From the NCBI GenBank assembly GCA_963820095.1, contig CAWFZA010000008.1, forward strand, positions 248,001 through 312,000: a stretch of 64,000 nucleotides of DNA. Direction: 5' to 3'. Of this stretch, positions 9,836-18,502 are shown piece after piece. The notes below the pieces were generated by a model. It had not been told where the DNA came from. It saw nothing but the letters and a program-made list of their open reading frames with translations, and did no database searches. The DNA comes from Roseiarcus sp963820095. Its GTDB lineage: Bacteria; Pseudomonadota; Alphaproteobacteria; Rhizobiales; Beijerinckiaceae. Positions within the stretch are counted from its first letter, which is position 1, and each line of letters opens with the position of its first letter. Made by a program: the position numbers and the translations under genes.

Positions 9836-11611
9836 CTATCGGCCCGGAAGAACGGTGGAGACGAGCTCCTTGGCCGTGTTCTTCAGGACGCTGCCAAGCT
9901 CCGGCTCGTCCGGCATCATGGTCATGAAATGCGCCGCGTCCTTGAGCGTGATGTGCGGCGGCAGCGGCGGCACGTTGGGGTCGGTGTAGAACTCGAGGAT
10001 CACCGGGCAGTCGGCGGCGAGCGCCTCGTCCCATGCGGCGCCGATCTTGTCGGGGTCCTTGCAGAATATGCCCTTGAGCCCGAGCAGTTCGGCATATTTG
10101 GCGTAAGGCAAATCCGGGATGGACTGGGTGCTTTCCGTCTTGCCGTCGCCCAGCTGCACCCGCTCTTCCCAGGTCACCTGGTTGAGGTCGCGGTTGTTGA
10201 GAACCATCATGATGAAGAGCGGATTCGACCATTGCCTCCAATATTTGGACACGGTGATCATCACGTTCATGCCATTCATCTGCATGGCGCCGTCGCCGAT
10301 CGTGCCGATCACCGGCCGCTCCGGATAGGCCATTTTCGCAGCCAGCGCATAAGGGGTCGCGGCGCCGAGCGAGGCGAGCGAACCGGACAGCGAGCCCTTC
10401 ATGCCGCGGCGGAATTTCAGGTCGCGTCCGTACCAGTTGGCGACCGAGCCGCTGTCGGCGGTGACGATGCAGTGGTCCGGCAGGCGCGGCGACAGCTCCC
10501 AGAAGACGCGTTGCGGGTTGATCGGGTCGGCGCCATTCATGGCGCGGCTTTCGAGCACCTTCCACCAGTCGGCGAGATTGTCCTTGATCGTGTCCCGCCA
10601 TTTCGTATCGCTCTTCTGTTCGATGAGCGGCAGCAAGGCTCGCAAGGTCGCCGCGCTGTCGCCAACGAGGTTGACCTCCATCGGGTAGCGGAGGCTCAGG
10701 TTCTCGCCCTTGATGTCGATCTGCACGCCCCGCGCGTCGCCGGGCTCCGGCAGAAACTCGCTGTACGGGAAGCACGAGCCGACCATCAGCAGCGTGTCGC
10801 AATTCTTCATCAGCTCCCACGACGGCTTGGTGCCGAGGAGGCCAAGCCCGCCCGTCACGAAAGGCAAATCGTCGGGCAGCACGGCCTTGCCGAGCAGCGC
10901 CTTGGCGACGCCCGCGCCGAGTTTGTCCGCGACCGCGATCACTTCGTCGGTCGCCTCGAGGCAGCCGGCGCCCACCAGCATGGCGACCTTCTTGCCTTCG
11001 TTGAGCACCTTGGCGGCGTCGCGCAATCCCTGGCTTTCGGGAACCTTGCTTTCCGCCGGAAAGCCGACGCCCGTATGCGTCGCGCCGTGCGCCAGCGGCG
11101 GATCCTCGTAGTCCATCAACTGCAGGTCGTTGGGCAGGATGATGCAGGTGACGGAGCGCTTGGTCTGGGCGATGCGCACCGCGCGATCCACCATGTGACG
11201 AACCTGACCCGGCACAGTCCCGATCGCGACGTAATCGCTCGCGACATCCTTGAACAGCGCAACCAGATCCACTTCCTGCTGGTAGCGGGCGCCGAGCGCG
11301 GTGCGCGCCTGCTGGCCGACGATGGCGACCACGGGTTGATTATCCATCTTCGCGTCATAAAGGCCGTTGAGCAGGTGGATCGCGCCGGGGCCGGAGGTCG
11401 CGTAGCAGAGCCCAACGCCGCCGGTGAATTTCGCATGCGCGCTGGCCATGAAGGCGGCCATCTCCTCGTGGCGGACCTGCACGTATTCCATGGCCGGCTG
11501 CGCTTTCTGCAACGCCACGTCCAGTCCGCCGACGCCGTCGCCGGGATAACCGAAGACCCGCTTGAGGCCCCATTCCTGAAGGCGCTTCCAGACGAATTCG
11601 CTGACGTTCAT
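9836..11611 (-). CDS. Thiamine pyrophosphate-requiring enzyme (pyruvate oxidase / acetolactate synthase-like)
   Basis: An intact 591-residue ThDP enzyme. I start it at the ATG at 11611; a TTG two codons earlier is also possible, and GGAGG lies just upstream. The N-terminal Pyr domain has 'FGYPGDGVGGLD' and the activating glutamate in 'VRHEEMAAFMA' (about residue 50). The central domain binds FAD or nucleotide in relatives. The C-terminal PP domain has the ThDP motif 'GDGAMQMNG' followed ~30 residues later by 'NN'. It is closest in feel to the PoxB-like 'thiamine pyrophosphate-requiring protein' group, which includes pyruvate oxidases and sugar-acid-linked decarboxylases. In this operon it would be expected to act on a 2-oxo acid released from sugar-acid breakdown. 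That substrate is inference. Confidence 0.87.
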   Translation of the reverse strand: MNVSEFVWKRLQEWGLKRVFGYPGDGVGGLDVALQKAQPAMEYVQVRHEEMAAFMASAHAKFTGGVGLCYATSGPGAIHLLNGLYDAKMDNQPVVAIVGQQARTALGARYQQEVDLVALFKDVASDYVAIGTVPGQVRHMVDRAVRIAQTKRSVTCIILPNDLQLMDYEDPPLAHGATHTGVGFPAESKVPESQGLRDAAKVLNEGKKVAMLVGAGCLEATDEVIAVADKLGAGVAKALLGKAVLPDDLPFVTGGLGLLGTKPSWELMKNCDTLLMVGSCFPYSEFLPEPGDARGVQIDIKGENLSLRYPMEVNLVGDSAATLRALLPLIEQKSDTKWRDTIKDNLADWWKVLESRAMNGADPINPQRVFWELSPRLPDHCIVTADSGSVANWYGRDLKFRRGMKGSLSGSLASLGAATPYALAAKMAYPERPVIGTIGDGAMQMNGMNVMITVSKYWRQWSNPLFIMMVLNNRDLNQVTWEERVQLGDGKTESTQSIPDLPYAKYAELLGLKGIFCKDPDKIGAAWDEALAADCPVILEFYTDPNVPPLPPHITLKDAAHFMTMMPDEPELGSVLKNTAKELVSTVLPGR

Positions 11612-11695
11612 GGCCAAGGGAGGAACCTCCGCACCGACTGCCCCGCTCTGGTCTAACGAGCGAACCGAACAGAAGTTCCCGGCGCGATGAAAGGT

Positions 11696-12584
11696 TCAGA
11701 GAACGATGCAAGGCCTAGGAAGACCGCGGACGCCGGGGCGGAACCGGAACAGCCCGCCGGCATGGGGCTCGCGCTTGAGCTGGTCTTCGGTCAGTTTGTC
11801 GCGGGCGCTTGTCACCACCATCTCGTCAAGCTCCCGGCCTACGAAAGCGCACATTGTCGGCTGGCTGATCGGCAATGTGACCCGCGCCATCAAGGCGCCC
11901 GACGGATCATAGCGATGCAGGACGCCGCCGCCGTGGATTGCGCACCAGTAGCAGCCTTCCTCATCCATCGCCGCGCCGTCGGGCACATGCCCTTCCGTTC
12001 GAAATCTTAGCGAACGGAAGGGGCCTTCCAAGGCTGCCGGTCGTCCGGTCGTAGGGCGCGCGAAGCACCTCACCCGCGTGGGAGTGTGACAGGAAGAAGG
12101 CGTCCTCTCCGGCGTTCCAGGCAAAGCCGTTATGCAGGTCCGACCAGTCATCGCCGGCGACCAGCCCCTCGCTAAAGGTAAATCGATGAATGGGCGCGGC
12201 GGCGCGCTCTGCGGTGACGCCCGGAAGGGGATCGAACATCACGCCAACCCAAAAGCGGCCCTCGGCGTCACAGACGCCCTCGTTGAACCGGAAGAGGTTG
12301 GGGTCAAAAGGAGGAGGGGCGTACATCTCCGTCTCTCCTGAGGCGAAATCGAGGCGAAAGATCCCGTTGCGCAGCGCGACGAGTGCGCCCGCACCGTCCT
12401 CCAGCAGCGCGAAGGCGCCGATGTCCGCGTCGAGGCGCCATTGCGCCTGCAAGCCGTCGACGCTCAGCCGGTGCAGAGTCGGCCCTTTGACGTCGATCCA
12501 GTAAAGCGCCCGCTCGGGCGCGAACCAGGTTGGAGATTCGCCGATGGTCGCTCGGCAATCGAGCACAAGTTCTATCTCTGGCAT
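11696..12584 (-). CDS. SMP-30/gluconolactonase/LRE family protein; one frame break
   Basis: About 295 residues after repair, with ATG at 12584 preceded by AGGAGC. This is a six-bladed beta-propeller lactonase. Visible landmarks are the metal-binding 'IGESPTW' near residue 16, 'ALYWIDVKGPTLHR', 'RFNEGVCDAEGRFWVG', and 'LHNGFAWNAGEDAFFLSHS' with the Asn/Asp ligands, then 'VPDGAAMDEEGCYWCA'. The frame breaks near 12022, after 'YDRTTGSL'; deleting one base joins it to 'EGPFRSLRF'. Such enzymes open aldonolactones to aldonic acids. That fits the first step of the cluster, where the lactone is supplied by a sugar oxidase and the acid goes to the dehydratase next door. It is the promoter-proximal gene of the 12.6 to 5.4 kb unit. 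Confidence 0.83.
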
Positions 12585-13152
12585 GGTGCGCTCCTGTCGT
12601 TCGATCTCAACAGCCGGAAGCGAGCGCCTGATCCGTTCCTGACGCCCTAATTGTCGAAGAGGCCCTCATCCGCCGCCGCGCTGCAACATCGGCCCGCACA
12701 GGCCGAGCGCGGTGTTGATGACGGCGACGTGGGTAGAGCTGCTGGCAATCGTAGTCGGCGAAGATCACGATTGCCGTGCGGCCCCCCATGGCGGCGGCTA
12801 GCGTCCACTCGGTTCGGTAGTCGCGATAACCTTGATTTGCGCCGTTCCCCACGCGCCGGATTGGCCGGCGACCTGCCCTGCGACAGCGATCGCTTCCTTA
12901 AAGTGCGAGACTGCTCCCCTCATTCCCAACAAACCAAATTCGCAGCGACATGTGAGAAGCAACAGCGACGTGATCACTCGTATTGTGAGGGGATGGGGAG
13001 AGGGGGTGGGCTGCTCTTTCTTTTTGTTTGCGCGTCCGGTAGCGTCCGTGGCGAGCCGTACTTCCAATGTGGGCATTTGAGTACGTAGGACTCCTATCCT
13101 TACTACGAGGCCTATAAACTTCAGCGGCTTAAAGCCAATGCCGGAGGATTGA
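12585..13152. other. Intergenic region between the SMP-30 and KAP genes; possible gene debris
   Basis: About 570 bases separating divergent genes, so promoters for both must be here. A minus-strand patch at roughly 12660-12850 reads 'EWTLAAAMGGRTAIVIFADYD' in one frame and 'SSTHVAVINTALGLCGPMLQ' in another. This may be debris of a small protein gene, but I recognise no family. A G-rich tract (12985-13012) is followed by a pyrimidine-rich stretch. No RNA gene or repeat was recognised. Confidence 0.35.
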
Positions 13153-15183
13153 TTGTCCGAGCCAAGCGTGAATTCGAAGGTTCGCCTGCTTGGAGGCGTC
13201 GGGACGAGCGACAAGCCGGCCTTTCCGATACCCGACAGGGCCCCCGTGCAGTCGGCCGCGCCGGCGGTTTCGATCGCGCCCTCTCCACTGGCCGCTTCCG
13301 TTCGGGCCGAGCCCATCTTCCTTGGCAATTCGGCCGACGGGGCGGACCTCCTGAACGCCGGCCAGATCGTGCAGCCCTTGGCTCATCTTTGCGTCACCCC
13401 TCAGGTCCAGACGCCGTTTCTGGCGGCGATTTTAGGCCCGTCCGGGGCCGGCAAGACGTTCGCGCTGAGGCGCCTCACGCAAACGATCGAGCAGCTTGGC
13501 GCTTCAGCGACGGCGGGCGGGCACGCGCTTCAGCGCGTGGTCCTGGCGCGGGTCGACGCGTCGAGCGGCGTCGAGGCGCCGGTGGCGATCGCGAGCGCCG
13601 CCTATGCCGCGCTCGATCGCGAACCCAGCGGCGTGGACTATTCGAGCCTCTTGGACGAGATCCACCACGCGGGCGGAAATCCGCACAGGGCCGCCAGAGC
13701 GGCTTCGGATCGGCATGACGATCTCGTCAGGAAGCTCGAGGCTGAGCGTGCGCAGCGCGACGAGGTCGAGGCCAAACGCGCCCGCCTCGCAGACACCCTG
13801 GCCTTCGACACCCCCGGCTCGCGTCTCGACGTCTTCGCGCGCGCCCGCCGCGGCACGATCGAAGCGCAGTTGCGCCGTTTCGGACTGGTCGGAGCGGACG
13901 CCGACTCGAGCTACCGCAATCTGGCGCGCGACGTCTCGACCATGGGCCCTGGCGGCCGGGTCGGGATCGTGATCCGGTCGATATGGGCCTACGGCAGCCA
14001 GGCGCGACTGCTCCTCTGGGGGATTGTCGCCTTTGCGCTGGCCTTCCTTCTCCGATTTCTGCACGGCCAAACGGCGGCTTCGGTGATCGAACAGGGAAGC
14101 AACTCGCTGAAGCCCGCCGGCGATTGGGTCGCGGCGCACGGCGAATGGTTCGATCGGGCGGCTCAGATCCTGTTCGTCCTCGGCGCGCTCGCCATCGCGC
14201 TCAACCTCTGGCGCGCGCTTGGATTCTCGAACCTCCTGTTGCGCGGTTCCCGGCTCCTGACCCAAGAGACCCGCGAACGGCGCCAGGATCTCGAGGCCCG
14301 CGCCGCACGTCTCCATCAGCGCGTCGCGGCTCTGACCGCGGAAGCTGACGCGGCGGCCAAGCGCGCCGAAGCCGCGAGCCAGCGCGCCGGCGGCAAGACG
14401 TCCATGCGGGCTCCGGGGCCGGAATTTCTCGAATCGAGCCACGCCCCGTCGGGCGCGGCGCGCGAATTCCTCGCCGCGCTCGGGGCGAGGGTCGGACACC
14501 CAAGCGCGGCGGGACCGGCGCCCAACCGGCTGATCGTGGTCGTCGACAATCTCGACGCGTTGTCTCCAGCTGAGGCCGTGAGCTGGATCGACGCCGCCCA
14601 GGGCGTGATCGGGCCGGGCTCCATCGGCTTGTTGGCCTTCGACCCTGGCCGGCTTGCGGCCGCGCTGGGCGGCCCGAGCGAGGCGCGCCGTCGGCTTGGC
14701 AAATGGCTGCAGGTCGTGGTCAACCTCCCCGCCCGGAAGGACGCCGACGGACAGCTCGTGGTCGCCCGCCTCCTGTCGGGAGGCGCGCAGCCGGCCCAAA
14801 CGCCGGATTCAGCGATCGCGGCGGCGCTGGTCGAGCCGCTGTCAAGCGCGGAGACGACGCTGCTTGCGGCGCTTGCGCCCCTCGCCGCGCGTTCGCCGCG
14901 TGACGCCAAGCGCTTCCTCAACGCCTATCGCCTTGCGCGCTGCTCAAAGTCGCCGCGGGCGGTGATGGCGCTCATGCAGGCGGCGGCCTTTGCCGACGAC
15001 AATGCACAGGCGGCGATGCTCGAGCGGCTCGCCCATGGATCGGGCGAGCTAACGGAAATCAACGGTCCGCCCGCCTTGGTCGAAGCCGTCAGAGCGGCGC
15101 GCGCCGCCAACAATGGTTCGATATCGATCGAGGACGCGCGCAACGCGGCCGAAGTCGCGCTGCGGTACGCCCTGCCGGTCTAG
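13153..15183 (+). CDS. KAP-like P-loop NTPase with internal membrane segments
   Basis: A 676-residue protein with a TTG start at 13153, chosen because GGAGG sits at 13143-13147 with 5-bp spacing. Walker A GPSGAGKT is at residues 95-102 and Walker B 'LIVVVDNLD' at 460-468. The ~350 residues between them contain a charged helical insert (~185-240), two transmembrane segments (~286-303 and ~336-355) and a coiled coil (~370-412). The sensor-like 'SPRDAKRFLNAYRL' near residue 590 is typical of KAP NTPases. In this family the insertion of membrane helices inside the ATPase domain places the ATPase on the cytoplasmic face of the inner membrane. Members occur in phage-exclusion systems (PifA) and many uncharacterised operons. 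Here the gene is alone and convergent with mdtC, so its role is open. Confidence 0.75.
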   Translation: MSEPSVNSKVRLLGGVGTSDKPAFPIPDRAPVQSAAPAVSIAPSPLAASVRAEPIFLGNSADGADLLNAGQIVQPLAHLCVTPQVQTPFLAAILGPSGAGKTFALRRLTQTIEQLGASATAGGHALQRVVLARVDASSGVEAPVAIASAAYAALDREPSGVDYSSLLDEIHHAGGNPHRAARAASDRHDDLVRKLEAERAQRDEVEAKRARLADTLAFDTPGSRLDVFARARRGTIEAQLRRFGLVGADADSSYRNLARDVSTMGPGGRVGIVIRSIWAYGSQARLLLWGIVAFALAFLLRFLHGQTAASVIEQGSNSLKPAGDWVAAHGEWFDRAAQILFVLGALAIALNLWRALGFSNLLLRGSRLLTQETRERRQDLEARAARLHQRVAALTAEADAAAKRAEAASQRAGGKTSMRAPGPEFLESSHAPSGAAREFLAALGARVGHPSAAGPAPNRLIVVVDNLDALSPAEAVSWIDAAQGVIGPGSIGLLAFDPGRLAAALGGPSEARRRLGKWLQVVVNLPARKDADGQLVVARLLSGGAQPAQTPDSAIAAALVEPLSSAETTLLAALAPLAARSPRDAKRFLNAYRLARCSKSPRAVMALMQAAAFADDNAQAAMLERLAHGSGELTEINGPPALVEAVRAARAANNGSISIEDARNAAEVALRYALPV

Positions 15184-15202
15184 GCTAGCGCGGCGCCCGC
15201 GC

Positions 15203-18200
15203 TCACTCGGCTGCGCCCGCCAGAGGCGCGGCGCCGTGGCGGAGGTAGTAACGGCGCCAGAGGCCGCGGAGCCACTTGCCGAAATTGTCCAGGTAGATGA
15301 AGACCACCGGGGTCGTGTACAGCGTCAGCACCTGACTGACGATGAGCCCGCCGACGATGGTGATGCCGAGCGGATGGCGCAATTCCGAGCCTTCGCCGGT
15401 TCCGAACGCAAGCGGGAGAGCGCCGAACAGCGCGGCGAAAGTCGTCATCATGATCGGGCGAAAGCGTAAGAGGCAGGCCTCTTCGATCGCCTCGCGCGTA
15501 TCGCGCCCCTGTCGTTCGGCCTCGAGCGCGAAGTCGACCATCAGAATCGCGTTCTTCTTGACGATGCCGATCAGCAACAAGACGCCGATCGCGGCGATGA
15601 CGGTGAACTGAGTGTCGAACGCCCACAAGGACAAAGCAGCCCCGACGCTGGCGGAGAACAGCGTCGAGAGGATGGTGAGCGGATGGATCAGGCTCTCGTA
15701 GAGGATGCCCAATACGATGTAGATCGTCAGGAGCGCGGCGCCGAAGAGAAGGGGCATGCTCGATTGCGATTGCTGGTAGGTCGCGGCGGTGCCGGCGAAC
15801 GCGCCGCGGACGGTCGAAGGCATGCCGATGCGCTCGATCGCCTTGTCGATTTCGGTCTTGGCTTCGCTGAGCGAGCGGCCTGGCGCCAGATTGAACGAAA
15901 TCGTCGATGCGGCGAACTGGCCCTGGTGATTGATGCTCAGCGGCGTGTGGCCCGGTGCGAATTTGGCGAAAGACGACAGCGGGATCATCGTCTCGACGGC
16001 GCTCGAAACCGCGGCGCCCGTCGAGGCGGCCCCATGGCCGCTGACGGCCAAGGAATTGGTCGCGAGGTTGCGCGCCGAATCCGCGGCGATCTTCGCCGCG
16101 CTGCTGGCTGGCCCGGTCGACGACGTATAGTCGCCGGCGGGGATTCCTGTCTGTTGGACGCCGGTCGGATTGGCGCCGGAAGTGGAAACGTAAATCTGGT
16201 CGAGCGTGCGCGGGTCTTGCCAGTAGCGCGGCGCGACCTCCATGACGACGTGATATTGGTTGAATGGATTGTAGATGGTCGAGACCTGCCGCTGGCCGAA
16301 GGCGTCGTAGAGGGTGTTGTCGATCGCGCTCAAGGTGAGGCCGAGCCGCATCGCGGTGTCGCGATCGATTGTGAGGTTGGTCTGCAGGCCGCCAAGCTGC
16401 TGGTCGGAATTGACGTCCTTCACGACATCGTTGCCCATCAGCGCCTGGGTCAGCTTGGGCGCCCAGGCGTAGAGCTCCTGGGGATCGTCGGAAAGCAGGG
16501 TGTATTGATAGGTGGCGTTGCTTTGACGCCCACCCGTCCTCAGGTCTGAGACGGCGAACATGAAGAGCCGCGCGCCCGCCACCTCCGCGAGCTTGGGGCG
16601 CAGCCGCGCCACGACTTCGTCAGCGGTGAGTTTGCGTTTGTCGTAGGGCTTGAGCGAGACATAGATGAAGCCGGCGTTGGTCGCCCGGCCTCCGGTGAAG
16701 CCGACGACGCTGTCGACCGCGGGGTCGTCCTGCACGATGGTCTGCAATTGGGTGAACTTGGTCTTCATCGCCTGGAAAGAGATGCTCTGATCGCCCTGGA
16801 TCCCGCCAACGATGAGGCCCGTATCCTGTACCGGAAACAAGCCGTAGGTCATGTGATAGCGGAACATGTAGTAGTTGAGCCCGATCGTGGCGAAGAGCGA
16901 CAACGCCACGGCTCCGGGATGGCGAAGGGCGATGCGCAATGTCGATCGATAGAATGCGAGCATCGCGTCGAACACGCGCTCCGTGGCGCGATAGAGGCGC
17001 CCATGCTCCATTTGCGATTCTCGCGGCAGGATCAGCGCGCACATCATCGGCGTGGTGGTCAGCGAGACGACCATGGAGATCAGGACCGCGATCGTCAGCG
17101 TCAGCGCGAATTCGGTGAACAGGCGCCCGACGATGCCGCCGAAGAAGAGGAGCGGCGCGAACACGGCGATGAGCGAGAGCGTGATCGAGACGACGGTGAA
17201 GCCGACTTCGCTTGCGCCCCGGATCGCGGCCTCGACGCGTGGAACGCCCTGTTCGAGATAGCGCGAGATGTTCTCGAGCACGACGATCGCGTCATCGACC
17301 ACAAAGCCGGTCGAAATCGTCAGCGCCATCAGCGACAGGTTATTGAGGCTGAAGCCGAGCAGATACATCACGCCGAACGAACCGATGATCGAAGTCGGCA
17401 CCGCGATGCTCGGGATCGCCGCGGCCCGCACGCTGCGCAGGAACGCGAATACGACCAGAATGACCAGCACGACCGCGATCACCAGTGTCGTCTCGGTGTC
17501 GTGCAGCGACTGCCGGATGGTCTTCGACCGGTCGACGGCGACCGTCAGGTCGATGTCGCCCGGAAGCGAGGCGATCAGGCGCGGCAGCTCGGCTTTTACG
17601 CCGTCGACCGCCTGGATGATGTTGGCGCCCGGCTGGCGCGACAGGATCACCGCGACGCCGGGCTTGCCGTTGACGAGGCCGGCGTTGCGCAGGTCCTCGA
17701 CCGAATCGAGCACCTCGGCGACGTCGGCGAGCCTGACCGCCGCCCCGTTGCGGTAGGCGATCACCAGATCGCGATATTGCGCCGCATGGGACGCCTGATC
17801 GTTGGCGTAGATCTGATAATGGTAGTCGTCGTCCTCGATCGCGCCTTTCGGACTGTTGGCGTTGGCGGAAGCGAGCGCGGCGCGAATGTCCTCAAGCCCG
17901 ATGCCGTAATGGAAGACCGCGCCGGGGTTGATTTCGACCCGCACCGCCGGCAGCGCCGCGCCGGAGATGTCGACCTCGCCGATGCCCGGAAGTTGCGACA
18001 GCCTCTGCTGGAGTACGTTGGAGGCGAGGTCATAGAGCTGTCCCGCCGTATGGGTCGTCGACGACATGGCGATGACCATGATCGGCGCGTCGGCGGGATT
18101 GACCTTATGGTAGGTCGGATTCTGGCGCAGGCTGGTCGGGAGATCGACGCGGGCGGCGACAATGGCGGCCTGCACGTCGCGGGCGGCGCCGTCGATATTG

Positions 18201-18502
18201 CGGTCGAGCCCGAACTGGAGCGTGATGCGGGTCGAGCCAAGGGTGCTCTGCGACGTCATCTCGTTGATGTCGGCGATCGAGCCTAAATGCCGCTCGAGCG
18301 GCGCCGCGACCGAGGTCGCCATGGTGTCGGGGCTTGCGCCCGGCATATTGGCTTGAACCGAGATGACCGGAAAATCGACCTGCGGCAAAGGCGACACCGG
18401 CAATTGCGAATAGCCGAGCAGTCCGCCGAACACGATCCCGATCGTCAGCAGGGCCGTTGCGACGGGCCGGCGGATGAAGAGCTCGGAAAACCGATTGCTC
18501 AC
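15203..18502 (-). CDS. mdtC: RND multidrug efflux permease, MdtC/MuxC-like
   Basis: A 1,099-residue RND inner-membrane pump subunit that exports hydrophobic compounds using the proton gradient. The GTG start at 18502 overlaps the mdtB stop (GTGA), so the subunits are translationally coupled. It starts 'SNRFSELFIRRPVATALL', with the first transmembrane helix. The TM4 proton-relay signature 'GFVVDDAIVVLENI' is present, as is the second half repeat with 'GIVKKNAILMVDFAL'. It is about 60-70 residues longer than MdtC because of an Ala/Ser/Thr-rich insert in the second porter domain (DNA about 15980-16170, after 'VSTSGANPTG'). MdtB and MdtC form a heterotrimer with the adaptor MdtA. No outer-membrane TolC-type gene is adjacent. 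Confidence 0.88.
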   Translation of the reverse strand: MSNRFSELFIRRPVATALLTIGIVFGGLLGYSQLPVSPLPQVDFPVISVQANMPGASPDTMATSVAAPLERHLGSIADINEMTSQSTLGSTRITLQFGLDRNIDGAARDVQAAIVAARVDLPTSLRQNPTYHKVNPADAPIMVIAMSSTTHTAGQLYDLASNVLQQRLSQLPGIGEVDISGAALPAVRVEINPGAVFHYGIGLEDIRAALASANANSPKGAIEDDDYHYQIYANDQASHAAQYRDLVIAYRNGAAVRLADVAEVLDSVEDLRNAGLVNGKPGVAVILSRQPGANIIQAVDGVKAELPRLIASLPGDIDLTVAVDRSKTIRQSLHDTETTLVIAVVLVILVVFAFLRSVRAAAIPSIAVPTSIIGSFGVMYLLGFSLNNLSLMALTISTGFVVDDAIVVLENISRYLEQGVPRVEAAIRGASEVGFTVVSITLSLIAVFAPLLFFGGIVGRLFTEFALTLTIAVLISMVVSLTTTPMMCALILPRESQMEHGRLYRATERVFDAMLAFYRSTLRIALRHPGAVALSLFATIGLNYYMFRYHMTYGLFPVQDTGLIVGGIQGDQSISFQAMKTKFTQLQTIVQDDPAVDSVVGFTGGRATNAGFIYVSLKPYDKRKLTADEVVARLRPKLAEVAGARLFMFAVSDLRTGGRQSNATYQYTLLSDDPQELYAWAPKLTQALMGNDVVKDVNSDQQLGGLQTNLTIDRDTAMRLGLTLSAIDNTLYDAFGQRQVSTIYNPFNQYHVVMEVAPRYWQDPRTLDQIYVSTSGANPTGVQQTGIPAGDYTSSTGPASSAAKIAADSARNLATNSLAVSGHGAASTGAAVSSAVETMIPLSSFAKFAPGHTPLSINHQGQFAASTISFNLAPGRSLSEAKTEIDKAIERIGMPSTVRGAFAGTAATYQQSQSSMPLLFGAALLTIYIVLGILYESLIHPLTILSTLFSASVGAALSLWAFDTQFTVIAAIGVLLLIGIVKKNAILMVDFALEAERQGRDTREAIEEACLLRFRPIMMTTFAALFGALPLAFGTGEGSELRHPLGITIVGGLIVSQVLTLYTTPVVFIYLDNFGKWLRGLWRRYYLRHGAAPLAGAAE

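Noticed and set aside
9803..11656. A 617-codon plus-strand open frame opposite the ThDP enzyme
   Set aside because: His/Arg/Asp-rich shadow of a clearly conserved gene on the other strand, with no family features.
12607..12852. Minus-strand frame with 'AMGGRTAIVIFADYD'
   Set aside because: Protein-like for only ~20 residues and split over frames; not enough to call a gene or assign a family.
16748..18286. A 512-codon plus-strand open frame inside mdtC
   Set aside because: Antisense shadow composed of Asp/His/Arg runs; mdtC is conserved throughout.
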